Below, in pieces: positions 31,472 through 46,400 of a stretch of 64,000 nucleotides of DNA. Within the stretch, counting starts at the first letter, position 1, and each line of letters begins with the position of its first letter. Source of the DNA: Sinonovacula constricta (taxonomy: Eukaryota > Mollusca > Bivalvia > Cardiida > Solecurtidae). The notes under the pieces are model-generated. The model saw nothing but the letters and a program-made list of their open reading frames with translations, made no database searches and was not told the origin of the DNA. Made by a program: the position numbers and the translations under genes. The stretch is taken from assembly GCA_007844125.1 (NCBI GenBank), contig CM017571.1:29749850-29813849 (forward strand). The letters are read 5' to 3'.

Positions 31472-34400
31472 CTGCATAGAGAAAGAATAAATAATTAATG
31501 TAGTACAGAATTATATGGGGAAAATCCTAACAAATCACTTATGTCTGTTTGACATTATTTGAAGCGGCTCTGGTACATGTAGCATGGTATTAAGGGGACT
31601 GGACAATATGTTCCACTTTTCTCCGAGTTGGATAGTATTAGGATAAGTCTTAGTGAAAGAAGGTGTATAACTCTACCAAAACTAATTTTAATTTTAGAGT
31701 TACCTGCCCTTCTTAAATCAGTTCCCTTTTAGATATTATTTCAAGCTTGATATGGTTATCTAAGACCATAAAAAAGGTTGACCAATTCTGGCACCGGCAA
31801 GAGGATAACAATAATAGCTCCATCTTTTATTCCAGAGTTGTTTACAAACATACAGTCAGTTTAAGAGAGTATATTAAAGCCTTCTTAGCAAAGAATCAAC
31901 ATAATTTGTGTGGGTGTGGTTATCATATCAAGTACATTAGGTATTCACCACATGGTATTAGAGTTAGAGAAGCACAATATCTGTTTCAAGGAAACACAAT
32001 TCTTGGAGAAAAGAGAGACCGTTTGTGGAAGCACGGAAAAGAAATTTGCACTTTATATGATCTGTATCAAAGTGAACATGATCTCTCAATAACTGAGAGA
32101 CTTGTTGGTGGGACATAAAAAGCAGCACTTTATCTGCATCACTTTAACATATTCTACGTGACTATGAATGTTGACTTAAAACCCCCACCCCCCTTAACCC
32201 CAAAATAGAAAATAAAAATTTGTAGCACAAACCTGCACCTTCCTCGTCATAATACATAACGTTCTCTCTGATGTCATCATCTAGATCTTCATCCAGGAGC
32301 TCCTGGCTGGGCCGTGTCCGACGACACAAGTAAATAGCAATCACAATTATAGCCACTGAAATAAAGAGAATTGTCAGTTGTTTACACAGAGCCATTGCCA
32401 AAGAGCAATCAAATACCATATAAAACATACATTATATAACCTTATTTAGACAAGGCCATTGCCAAAAAGCAATCAAATAACATATAAAACATACATTATA
32501 TAACCTTGATTAGACAGGGCCATAGCCAAAAAGCAATCAAATTTCATATAAAACATACATTTTACAACCTTGATTAGACAGGGCCATAGCCAAAAAGCAA
32601 TCAAATTTCATATAAAACATACATTTTACAACCTTGATTAGACAGGGCCATTGCCAAATAGCAATCAAATTTCATATAAAACATACATTTTACAACCTTG
32701 ATTAGACAGGGCCATAGCCAAAAAGCAGTCAAATTTCATATAAAACATAACATACATTATACAACCTTGATTAGACAGGGCCATTGCCAAATAGCAATCA
32801 AATTTCATATAAAACATACATTTTACAACCTTGATTAGACAGGGCCATAGCCAAAAAGCAATCAAATTTCATATAAAACATACATTTTACAACCTTGATT
32901 AGACAGGGCCATAGCCAAAAAGCAATCAAATTTCATATAAAACATACATTTTACAACCTTGATTAGACAGGGCCATAGCCAAAAAGCAATCAAATTTCAT
33001 ATAAAACATAACATACATTATACAACCTTGATTAGACAGGGCCATTGCCAAATAGCAATCAAATTTCATATAAAACATACATTTTACAACCTTGATTAGA
33101 CAGGGCCATAGCCAAAAAGCAATCAAATTTCATATAAAACATACATTTTACAACCTTGATTAGACAGGGCCATTGCCAAATAGCAATCAAATTTAATATA
33201 AAACTAAACCTAAAGAATTAGTACAAACAGAAATCACAAAGCGAGAAAGATTATAGATAAATACATACTTCAGATAATACATGGAAGAAAAGTTATTAAA
33301 ATATTAAAGCCAAAAATGATTTAAAACTTAAAATTTCACAAGACCATATAAAACACACAATTCACAATGAAATGGGGCATAATACATCTAACAACAGACC
33401 AGATTGCAATGTTACTACAAAGATAAAAAAAAACGGAATAGAAAATAGCTATAGTTTGTGAAGCATCAAAAAACTTTCTGCTAAAGAATTGTGTCTTTTT
33501 TTAACTAAAATTAAGATTCTTTGCATAAGAAGAATGAGTTTGAACTAAAATATGTTGCATAGACAGAGTCAGGATTTCTAAACTAGGGACATTTTTATCC
33601 AACACTGCAGCCCCTTGCTATACATAGGTTCAGAATCCCAGCCTGGGTGCTCATTGTTTTGTAGTGAGTAGGCTTTTTTTCTGATGACATCTTGTTACTC
33701 TGTAGCAATTCTTAACCTTCCTAAAACTTTAACCTTCCTAAAACTAACAGCTACAACTTGTTCAAAAAGAAAAAAAAATTGGGTCCATGTAACTAATATT
33801 ATTAACAGTTTCAAGTTTTTCCCAGGTATATATTCACAGGTCTTCCACTGCTATTAATGTTTTGTTTTGTTTTTTCTTATATCGCACCAACACAATAATG
33901 CTTATATTGGTGACGTCCAGCTAATTATTGGTGGAGGAAGACCCCAGACCTGTGTCTGGGTAGAACCACCGGTGCAACGCAGGTCAGCTGGAACACCTCC
34001 CTAGATAAAAAATTCCCACCCCGACCAGCACTCAAACCCATGCAGTGAGGGGCTGAGGAGTTTCAAGTCAGTGATTCCAACTGCTCAGCCATGGCCACAC
34101 ATCCACTGCTATAAAAACAACAACAATAAAACAACAAAAAACATAATGAACAAAATACACAACTGATACATATTTTACGCACCTATTAAGAATAGCAGGC
34201 CAAGCACAATACCAATGATCATGCCATTGGCTGCAGCTACAGACTCCTCACTTTCTGTTGGAACTGAGCACACACCACCTGCGGGGTTTAAACTTGGGTG
34301 GCACTGACACAGGTTGCCATACCAAATACCAGGACAGGAGCAAATGAATGGTTGGTCGTCTTCTTTGGCTGGTGGCACATTGTTGGTGCAGGTTGCGCCA

Positions 34401-37400
34401 CCGAAACAGGGTGAGATCTTACAGTAGTCAAATGGTACACAGATCGCACCAGACTTGTTGTAGTGCTCAGGGCAACTGTGATTGCAGAGAAATGTTCAAA
34501 AAGTCATTAATATTACAGTTTATATAATTATGTAATTAGAAAAAAATATATCTCTGCACATTGCATTTTACTCTTATGTGTTTTTTATATGTTTATAAAT
34601 TAACATTCCATAATTAAGAAATTAAAGCCATAAACACTGGTTAAAAAGGAAGAAATAATGCAACACATGATTGAAAAAAAGTTTTTATTCAAGTATATTT
34701 AAATTAGCTATGGAGGTTACAAAATAATATATAATATAAATTCCATCTTTTAGTTTTTAAGGAAACAGTACTGTCACAAATCATTTTGAATTAATTATTC
34801 ACCATTTTAGTTGTGGTATATAATTACTGCAGAAATTATTATTTCAACTTTTCTAACTTTTGATCAGAACACTTCAGTCTGCAAAATGGGCTTAAAATTC
34901 TTGCGCTCAAAATGCTATTTTGTCAAATATGCTACGAAATGGTCAATTGTTCAGTATTTTGATAACAAAAAGCAAATAAAATTTTGACTATTTTTTTTTA
35001 ATATCAAGTGTATAAAAATAGTTTCTAACTTTATTTTAAAGAAAAATCAAATGTATATGAAACATTACATACTTGCAGATGAATGTGCCCCAAAGAGGGA
35101 CACAGATCTGGCCTTCTGGACATCTGTTAGGTGGACAGTCATTCTTCTGGCATGTGTTGTTCGTATTTATAAGTTGAGCAATGGTGGCTGCAGGACTAGC
35201 CGTGTCTTCATTTGGGGACATTGGGAACCAGCCACGAGCGAATCGGATATCGTTCATGCACGCTGCAAATAACCAAGGCAGTTTGTGCATTTATTGTCTC
35301 CAAAATTTGGCATTCTCCTAAATTTGTTGGTGTTTTGTACTCTAAGACTGTATTTCATGAATCTCAAGTTTCCAGTTAAGTAGTTAGAAGAAACAGGTTA
35401 TTTAGGTCGCACCTGGATAATTTATTGGATGACTGCACTTGAAATAACTCGACCATATACACAAAAGTGATCTATCAAGAGAGGCTCAAGTATTTTACTC
35501 GTAGGTTTAATTTTGTCTGAAGAAGGGATGGGATTTGCGGCATTTTTGCCGATACTGTGCAACGACATTTCTATCATTATAGAACAGGGGCACTTATGAG
35601 GTGCCCAGAGACTGAACCCGGCTGGTTCATTATACTGAATCCGATGAGTCAGGAGTAATGCTGTCCCCTTAGCCCTGAGTGTAAGGAGGAAAGCCACTGC
35701 TACCAACTTTAGAGTCTTTGGTTTGACCTGGCTGGGGTTTCAACCTGCAACCTCCCCCTCTGCAAGCCGACACACTACCACTTGAGCTATTGCAGCCAGT
35801 TGTCTGTTGAAGAGTATGATACTTAAAATGGGTGTACTTTTTAATATAAAAGTCTGTGTCATCATGTCATTCATTGCTGAGAGCCATTTGACCCAGATCT
35901 TGAATAGCTGCTGCAGGGTTTGTCTCTTACAGTATGTCTAGTTAACATGTTAACATGAATAAATGGAAATTATGTACTGGTTATCCTTTGCTATGTATCT
36001 TTATTTATTTAGTTTGTTGTCCCACCAACATTATTTCAGTTACCTGGAGACAGTGTCCACTTGATGCAGATATAGTGCTAACTTTACTGTGTATAGCATG
36101 CCATGCACACCTAGCATGATACCACACCCAGTCCCATTATCCTGACACCGGGTCAACCAGTAGTGGAACTAACCTTATATTTGCTGGAGCATTAGCAAGG
36201 GAGCTATACCACTACCATTTTTAATGACTTTGGTATGTCACAACCCAGGATTGAACCTGGGGCCTCATGTACCTGGAGCTCTATCGATTAACATGAACAT
36301 AAATATTTGAATACTCACAGTCTTGGAAATCTTCTCCATTAAAGACTGGTGACCCTGTCGTGTAGGAAACACTGCCTCCTGCTACTATTTCTTTGTTCCC
36401 AGGAGTAAATGTCACCTTATTGTTAACAACTGGACCTACTGCCTCTGCGTAGTAGCGGCCCTCCCCACCATCCATCATGAGGAAGAAATCCTTGCCAAAG
36501 CGTTGTATCATAACCTTGTGCCACTGTCCATTGCTGGCCTCCACATTGTTGAGCATGAGATCAACAACTCCATCTCCAAGATTAAAAGATAGCTGGAGCT
36601 TCTTGGCAACAATCTGCCATAGACAAAAATCATACCATTTAGTTTCATGTTTTACTACATAAATAAATTTTCAAAGTGTATATGCATGTATAGGGACAAT
36701 TACATATTTGTCAAAGACAGACTTCTATCAATAGTTGATTCAATGTAAAACAGAATTGTAACAATAATTATACAAATTTATCAATGATCAACTTACTGTC
36801 AGAGTTATATATGATTTATTTCGGATGAACTGAGCCCCATATTTATATAAAGGTTAATTACAGGTCAAAGAACCCCAATCCCCGCAACTCCAAAAATTAA
36901 ACATTTTTTTTTTATAAATTTACTTTCCGAGTTACCGACTTATATATATTAATATTCAATTGAAGCAATTTCCACTTTATAATGATAATTTGCTCATCAA
37001 CTAAATGTCAGAGTTATTAAGTTGTATCTCTGATCAACTCACCAACAGTGTTATAAAGTTTTATCTCTGATCAACTCACCAACAGTGTTATAAAGCTTTA
37101 TCTCTGATCAACTCACCAACAGTGTTATAAAGCTTTATCTCTGATCAACTCACCAACAGTGTTATAAAGCTTTATCTCTGATCAACTCACCAACAGTGTT
37201 ATAAAGCTTTATCTCTGATCAACTCACCAACTTTGACAAAGATTTATTTCTGTTCAACTCACCAACAGAGTTCTATGGCATTATCTCTGATCAACTCCTC
37301 AACACTGTTATAAAGCTTTATCTCTGATCAACTCACCAACTTTGACAAAGATTTATTTCTGTTCAACTCACCAACAGAGTTCTATGGCATTATCTCTGAT

Positions 37401-40400
37401 CAACTCCTCAACACTGTTATATAGATTTATCTCTGATCAACTCACCAACTGTGTAATATAGATTTACCTCTGATTAACTCACCAACAGTGTTATGTAGAT
37501 TGATCTCTGATCAACTTACCATGATATAAAGATTGATCTCTGTTCAACTCACCAACTGTGTTATATAGATTTATCTCTAACTCACCAACAGTGTAATATA
37601 GATTGATCTCTGATCAACTCACCATGATATATAGCCTTATTTCTGATCAACTTACCAACAGTGTTATATAAATATCTCTCTGATTAACTCAACAACAGTG
37701 TTATATAGATTTATCTCTGAACAACTCACCAACAGTGTTATATAAATTTCTCTGTGATTAACTCAACAACAGTATTATATACATTTATCTCTGAACAACT
37801 CACCAACAGTGTTATATAGATTGATCTCTGATCAATTCAGCAACAGAGTTATATAGATTGACCTCTGATCAATTCACCATGATATATAGCCTTATTTCTG
37901 ATCAACTTACCAACAGTGTTATATAAATATCTCTCTGATTAACTCAACAACAGTGTTATATAGATTTATCTCTGAACAACTCACCAACAGTGTTATATAA
38001 ATTTCTCTGTGATTAACTCAACAACAGTATTATATACATTTATCTCTGAACAACTCACCAACAGTGTTATATAGATTGATCTCTGATCAATTCAGCAACA
38101 GAGTTATATAGATTGACCTCTGATCAATTCACCAACAGAATAACAGAAACTTCAGATTTTTTTCACACAACACCTGTCTTTACCCATAGTTATAGAGATA
38201 AACAAGTTACCCTCAATGTGAATAAATCTATCTCCCATCAAATCACCCTCAATGTGAATAAATCTATCTCCCATCAAATCACCCTCAATGTGAATAAATC
38301 TATCTCCCATCAAATCACCCTCAATGTGAATAAATCTATCTCCCATCAAATCACCCTCAATGTGAATAAATCTATCTCCCATCAAATCACCCTCAATGTT
38401 AATATGAATGAAACTAACCCTAAGAGTTATATAGATGTTGTCGCTGCTCGCATCTCTTGTGTGGAAAATGAGACCATCTTCATCACGTGTTCGAACATGG
38501 AAAGTAATGATGGTCTCCTTGTTGCTTAGTAAACTCTGGAACGATTGCTTAAGATTCCAGCTCATGTAACTACTGGTCTGTAGTAGACGTTGGGTTGTGG
38601 CTGGGAGGAAAAATAAATGATGCATGATTATAGAAATGGATACAATAAAAAAAAATCAGTTATAGGCTGACACAAGCTCATACACATTGTTTAGCCGGAT
38701 GTTGCAACAACTGTATATCCCTACAAGACGTTCCAAGAGGTTAACCAGGTAGAAACTTAATTTAATTTTGAACTTACAGGAGTGAGTGTTTCAAAAGATT
38801 GGATATATTGAGCCATTATAAGATTGACATGTTTTCCCCTTATAAAGACACCTGAAATTCAGTCCTATCATTATCACTTAGGAGAAAAAGACAGTTTTCT
38901 GACACTTTGTAGCCTGGCACTAGTTTCCCTCAGTTGATAATATGAAGTTCAAGAGCACTTTTCTGGACTCATTCTATTTGTGCCCTAAATTTGTCCCAAA
39001 GTAGAGAATATTAAGTTTTAGAGCATGTTTTCTGATTTATTCTATTTGCATCCTACATTTGTCCCACAGTGGAGAATATGTGGTTTTAGAGCACTTTTCT
39101 GGACTCCTTCTATTTGCGCCCTAAATTTATCACAAAGTAGAGAATATGATGTTTTAGTGCACTTTTCCAGATTCATTCTATTTGCACCCTAAATTTGTCC
39201 CACAGTAAAGAATATGAAGTTTTAGATAATGATTTCTGGCCCTTTGTAACTTGGCCACACTATAATTCCTGAATAGAGAAACTGAAATTTTGTCTTGAAT
39301 TATATTTTATGACAATTTAAAACTGCTATAAGAGTTGTTAACATATATTTCAGCAAAATAAAATGTGTTTATTGATGGATAAGTAACTTGATCACTACCT
39401 GTATCACAGACTTGTGACGTGGAGGGTCTGTAGCCAGCGTCGCAGGTACAAGCGGCTATATTGACACCCAGTATCTCACAGTGGCCATGTTCACACTTTA
39501 CCTTGCCACAAGACTCATCCTCTCTAGGGCAGCCATCTTGGGCACCAGTGAATTGACCACCAGTGCTCAAATCATACAGCTGTAAAATTAAAGGCATTAT
39601 ATATCGACCTCAATAATACAACAAAATAAAATTTGTGTTTAAAAATACATCCTACAGATTATTTAAGGTCATTATTATATAAATAAAATAAAATATCACA
39701 TCCTGCAGAGGGTGATAGAATGGAATGTTCACACTAAACAAGAAACATTAATGTCAACAGAGGCACTAGCCGAATTTGACATTAGCTTGTCAGGGATGTA
39801 CATTTCATTCTATCACCCTTTGTAGGATGTGATATTTATTTTATTATGCAAAACATTACAATCAAATCAACCAAAAGCATTTTCTTCAATGGCATTTTAA
39901 TAAGCGCTCACTGACACAGACTGTATGCATTAAGCAGTTAGCTCCCTTGATTACTTGATGGGGGCAAAAATAGTGTTCTATTTTAAATCCTATTGATAGT
40001 GTCAGTTGGGACATTACAGAAATTTGAATGGAATGAATATGACAATTTTATAAAGCAAATTCTTGTAAGTTATAATTGTATGATGTGCACTTAAATGGAA
40101 GAGAAGCACCACAGAAAGTCTGTGTAAACTACTTAAAGTACTCTTAATGTGCTGAAAAAAGTCTTCCTTAAGTACTACCATGTCATGGTCCATGTAAAGT
40201 TTTATACCAAGAACTCTCCAATCAATGATTAAACATTAGACCGCAGACACTCGTTAAACATTACCTTTATTGTTATAATAATCAGCCTACAACTATTATC
40301 AACATCAGCAGTTAACCTACCTGAGCATTATGTTTCAGGCTACGCATGCATCCCACAAATCTTGAGGCCCCAACATTTGCTGGGTAGCTCGGTGAGGTAG

Positions 40401-43400
40401 CTCTGCCTCCAAGATGAAGAAGGCTGGCAACGTTAATGTAGAAGTTCTCACCAGGAGTTATACCTGAGACCTCACAGTTTGACCGGTCTTCTTGTCCACC
40501 AACTATCTGGCTCTTGACACAGTTATCTATCAATAGCTTGATGCTCTAAAAAACAAAAACAGTAAATTATTATTTCTTGGCTAATATTATAGAAAATAAA
40601 ATTTAAAGCTAAAATCTTTTATTCACATGATTTGTTTAAAGTTTTTTTAATAAAAAAATAAGATAGTAGTAGTAATCTACAAGGGAACTCTATGATAATG
40701 CTGTCAACTAAGTCAAGGCAGCCAATCTGCAGTAAAGCCAAATTCACTAACACAGCTGTTTGTAAGTGACAACTAAGCTGTCACTGCTTGCCTAGGCATT
40801 GGATTAATAGTTTATCACTGGTACAAAACATTAAGTTGAAAGTGTTGACAGATGTGATAAAGAAAATTATTATTTCAACATTTTAACATTTAGGTAGCCA
40901 GCATAGCTTTCTTATGGAGTCACTTGTTGTTTATTGGGTTTATTGTCCCACCAACATTATTTCAGTTACCTGGAGACAGAGCCCACAGGTATAGAGCTGC
41001 TTCCACTGTGTATAGCATGCCGTGCACACCTAGCATGATACACACCCAGTCACATTATCCTGACACCGGGCCAACCAGTTGTGGAACTACCCTTAAATTT
41101 GCTTGAGTGTTAGCAAGGGAGCTATACCACTACCATTTTTTTTTACAACTTTGGTATGTCACAGCCCTGGTTCAAACCCGAGGCCTCCCGTATCTGGAGC
41201 CGACGCAATACTGATTGCACTACCAGGTCCACTTACAGAGACATTGTTTCGATGGCCCATGCTGTATAGACGTTTCAGTGTAAGTTTCTTTTCATGCCAA
41301 ATACTCTTGTCATTATTATGTTACTACAAAACAACTCTATTAACAATAAAACAATAATATTAATATATTTTCCTTCAAATAAAAAAACATGTGTACCAAG
41401 ACAAATAAGCAAATAATGCAACTATTTTCTTAATCATATATATGTATACTGTTAGTTCATGCAAACGTAGAAAAAACAAGTTTTACCTTTTTATCTCGAA
41501 CAATATCAATACGATGCCATGCCCCATCGTTGACTTTAGTCAGAGTGCTGCTAGTCAAGGTTAGCTCCCCTGTTCCTTGATTGACTCGCAGTTTTGGTAT
41601 CCCACCCACTAACTCCAGGAGCAAGAAGTCCTTTGGATCCCCAGGCTGGAGTTCGGACACTGGACCATTATACATGACCAGAGAGTCCGCCTTGGTTGTC
41701 AGGACCTCAATACTGGTGCGACTCTGCTCGCATTGCTCGAGTTGTCGGTATAGCGCATAGCCAGTTCCATCAAAACTCTGACGGAGCACCTGACATCGTG
41801 GACCATCAAACCCTTCTGGACAATGACAACTGTGAAAGAAATGGAAACAAAACTAGTAATTAAGTTCTTGAACATAATAAAAAACTATTGTGCTTACAGG
41901 ATACAGATGGTCACAATTTTTGTTTTTAAGCTAAATGCAGCCATAACTTCACCAACATTACTGTTATTACATTGATTAAACCTATGACCCTTTAATTGGA
42001 TGCAAATTTGATGGGAAGTTTTTGGCTTATGTTAAAATTCACTAGTGCTTTACATTCTGCAAGGTTTTGGACAAAAGGAATTATTTTATCATGTTAGAAA
42101 GAAGAAAAGAAAAAAAATTGGTAAACATATATATATATATATATTCTTTTTTTTTTCTTCCACAATCCATATATTTATGAGTATAATCTGTTTAAAATCA
42201 TGCTTAATCTTTACATGCATTAATCCCTACTCCAAAAATTAAAGCAAAAGAAAGACTCATCTTCCTTAACCAGCCAATAAACAGTCTTATTTTAATATTC
42301 ACTCACCTCACAACTCCCCATGCATCCTTCTCACATGTGCCACCATGGTAACAGTAACCAGGCTTGCAGCCAATGGGATCACTGAAATTTTTCGCCCGAC
42401 AACCACAGGTGCCCATCACCATTGTGTTGACGCCCACGAATGAAGAACCCTTGGTGTTGATGAGTACCGGCGTATCTTTGACGACGAGTTCATTGAAGCA
42501 ACCACCCTCACAATTTTCAAACTGACACATGTCCACTGGAATCATGTCAATGGTTCCATTTCCAGATGCCCCCGGGGTGTATAAAATTTTGGAAAACTGA
42601 AAAAAGAAAAAAATAGAATAGTAGCCATAAAACAATGAGTACTGTAAAGAAACCATAAATAAAAAAAGTTTTTAAAAAATGTGAAAAAAAAGTGAAAAAG
42701 CTTTTTCATATATAATTATTTTATTGTAAGAAAATTTCCATTCAAAAGTACAAAAAAGAGGAGCATTGTCATACAAAAGTATTTTGACTGCTGAACATTT
42801 AGAATAAAGTATTATAAAAGTATATGAAGATAATAACAATGATAACATGTTGAAAACTACATGTAAGCTTAGGCAACAGAACAGAGGCCTCTGACCTTAT
42901 ACACTGGAGTTCCATTATAACACTGTCCCTTAAAGGTAGTATCAGACAGTTTGCTTATATATAATATGTTTAACAATATCTGATCTCTGTTTGAGGTATT
43001 TACATATAAGGTCTTAAAAAACAAAATCATACCTTAGTCTAGTATCTCATTTTTAGGGCAGTGAAACATATTATTCAACACTTAAAATGTTCATTCTTTT
43101 CAAGTCTATAAATAAGAACGATTGGGATTCCTGCTAAAAATAGACATGGACGTCACAGCAGATGACGTGGATGAGCTTAAAGCATAAGTGGTAACATGAT
43201 TTTCTTATAGCTAACTGTGCAATGTAGCTCAGATAGGAAATACATGTTTGTAATGATTTTTGTGGCGTCATGGTTCACTTTTCAGACAGGTGTAGGACAT
43301 CAATAAACAACATATTGCAAAACCTGTTAAGGTAACAATGGTATATTAAGATGTTTAATGACAATATTTTTGGTCCAAACTGTCGGATGCCACCTTTTAA

Positions 43401-46400
43401 TCAATCAGCACTATAAAGCACAGCATTGTATAGGAGTTTAAGTGTATTCTGAAAGCTGTATCCTCGTGATTGACATCTGCATAATTTATTTTTACTTTTT
43501 TAATCACGGTTAAATCATGGCTAATTTGATATTAAAAATTAACAACACACACATTAAATGGATAAAGATGGAACATTTATGTTCTGATATAGTATAATAA
43601 ATGAGATGTGAAAGATACTGTTGCTCTTTAAAGAATTTCTTTCCTAAAGGAGTCTAATTCTTTAAATGTTTTTTGTGTGTGTCTTTTTAATAAAAAAAAA
43701 ATTGAGGTCCCAAAGTCAGTAAGCTTTCATTGTGTCAGTAAAGCAAGATTTGTATCCATTTTCTTCTTTAATGGTGGATCTACCTGCCACCATCTTGTTT
43801 TTTGTTAATCAATAGGTTAAATTTTGAATATTTGCAAAAAACCCAGCTATTAAACTCACATCGTCACGATTTTCACTGACTACACCATCCATGCGGCTGG
43901 TAGAGTACCAGGGGGAACCATGAGCAGAAAACCGGACATCGATACCGTCTTGGACAGACATCACACTCAGGACCTGCACATTCTCAAGGTTCTGCACTCC
44001 TCTACCAGCATACAACTGGTTGGCCAGAGTCAGTCGGAAACTGTCATACATGCTATCTCCAAACTGATCAGCTGCTCCAGGTCTCTTGGGTTTAAGCAAG
44101 AAGTCTTCTGGTGTGATTCCTTGAAGAAGGATAAAGGTAAAGGATCTGGTCATATTGGCAACATCAAGTTAAGTATTGGTGGAGGAATACCGCAGACCTA
44201 TATTTGGATAGAACCAATGGTGCTCTGGAATACCTCCCAAAATGAAAGTTCTAGCCTCAGCCGGGACTTGAACTCACATGACGAGGGGCTAAGGAGTTAC
44301 AGGTCAGCCACTCTAACCACTTGCTCAAGGATGCCCCGATATTTTTTCACATGCCAGAGAAGTCAACAAACAGAAGTACAGTAATTTGGGAAATATAGTT
44401 GTTGAAGCAAGATGCACACAAATATCTTAGTACACTGATGCCTCACAGATTAAGTGAGAGACAAAATTTTATATACGTTTTGTCCCTCCTACCACTGGTT
44501 TTGTTTTGCTGTGCTACAAAGGCCACTGCCATCTCAAAAAGCATGCACACACAACTTTAAAATAAATTTAAATAGCTTCCACATAAGATAGGCAGTTAAT
44601 CACAATATTAGTATAGAGCTAAGTAAAAGTCAATATTTAATTGCTGACCATGTGTTTTAACTACATTACAACGTTGAAAAACTTTAACATTTGAATGCCT
44701 AGCTGTATCTCTTGCTTTCCTTACTCCTTCAAGCAACTTAATATTATATCTTATAAGTGTTGCTTAATAATTGCTTTTTATTTTTAAATACATCGCAGCG
44801 ACCAATTATGATCATTATAGTGACGTCGGGCTATTTTGGTGAAGGAAGACCTCACACAAATGACTGGGTAGAACCACAGGTGCACAGCAGGTCTGCCGGA
44901 AGACCTTTCCACAGTAAGTCCTTTGCCCTGAAGAGGATTTGAACCCATGTGTTGACAGGGTAAGAAGTCAGAGAAGTTGCAAACTGACGACTATACCACT
45001 ATGCCACTGGTGCCCCCAGTTCAATAATTGCCTGCTTTCCTAAATCATGTTATTCCAGTTGTACATACCTTTAATTCTGACTGATCCAGAGTTGTATACA
45101 GCATCCTCAGTAATATAAACTACTTGAATCCTCACTGTTGATTGTCTTACATTACGTTGCTGGTCAGTTACGGTGACCACAATCTCAAATGAAGTCTCAG
45201 GTACTCCTCGCTTCAAGGTTATTGCCCCTGACTGTGAATTTATCCTACAGGAACCAGTTAAATTTATTGTTTTTGTTTTGTTTTTGAAATACATCACAGC
45301 AACAAATTATTATCATTATAGTAACATTCTGCTATTTTGATCGGGGAAGACCCCACACAAATGACTGGGTAGAACCATCGGTGCACCGCAGGTCAGTAGG
45401 AAGACCTTCACACATTAAGTCTTTCGCCCCAAAAGGGACTCAAAACCACACGGTGAGAGGTAAAGCAGTCAGTGGAGTTACAAGTTGGCAACTCTACAAT
45501 GACACCACTGGTGCCCACCAATTTAATTTTCAATAATAAATTTATATTTAATACATGTTTGCCAGCAGCATTCTAGAAATTATAAAATGTCACGACAACT
45601 GAAGAAATTAATGATAAAAATTAACCAACTGGCTGAAAATTATCTTATTAACAAAAATTACAAGACAGAATTATGGTTAAAGAAAAAGCAAACAAGGGAG
45701 CTCACTTTAAGAGCTTGATAGTATGATGTGTAAGCTTGATAGTAATGCATGTATTATGCACAAAAATGATCTAGAGCCATTCATCTCATTAAACTCAATA
45801 CAGAACAATCAAACTTGACTTTAAAATAGTCACAGGGTCTTGACATTTGTGAAATGTTATTCTAATCTATACACTGGTTTTTGAGATATAGGCTTGATAG
45901 TAGTAATAGATGCAAAAATCTGTGCATTACAACTTTATCCCAACAGGCTGTTACAGTAAGTTAGCACTATATCGGCTTTAAGTTATCATTGTTTCCAGAT
46001 ATGTAAAAGATTGATGGGTAGACAAAAAGCACATCAAAAACAACAACATTATCATGATCATTGTTTGTTTTAAGGGTTTATTGTCCCACCAACAGTATTT
46101 TAGTTATCTGGAGACAGTATCTACTTGAAGTGATACAGTGCTGTCTTCACAATGTATAGCATACATTGAAAAGCCGGCACAATACCACACCCAGACACAT
46201 CCTGACATCGGGCCAACCAGTTGTTGAACTACCCTTATATTTCCTTGAGGGTTAGAAAGGTAGCTATACCACTACCATTTTTAATGACTTTGATATTTCA
46301 AGGTCCTTGATCGAACCAGGGACTATTTGTACCTGGAGCCTACAGTCTAATGAAAGCATTACCAGTTCCAGTCATCATGAATAATGCAAGTGAAAAGGTA

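Noticed and set aside
31747..32118. 123-codon plus-strand ORF in a cadherin intron
   Set aside because: No domain, no splice or promoter support, and it is antisense in an intron. The length is possible by chance in this stretch.
32665..33126. Two identical 66-codon minus-strand ORFs
   Set aside because: These are translations of the duplicated blocks of the 64-bp minisatellite, not genes.
32391..33195. CRISPR-like regular repeats
   Set aside because: The repeats are contiguous with no unique spacers, and the surrounding genes are spliced eukaryotic genes.
38113..38625. Repeat-bearing ORFs on both strands (138 and 157 codons)
   Set aside because: The 36-bp array is a multiple of three and keeps frames open. 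Only the part from 38600 to 38419 is a true exon, ending at a gttagt donor.
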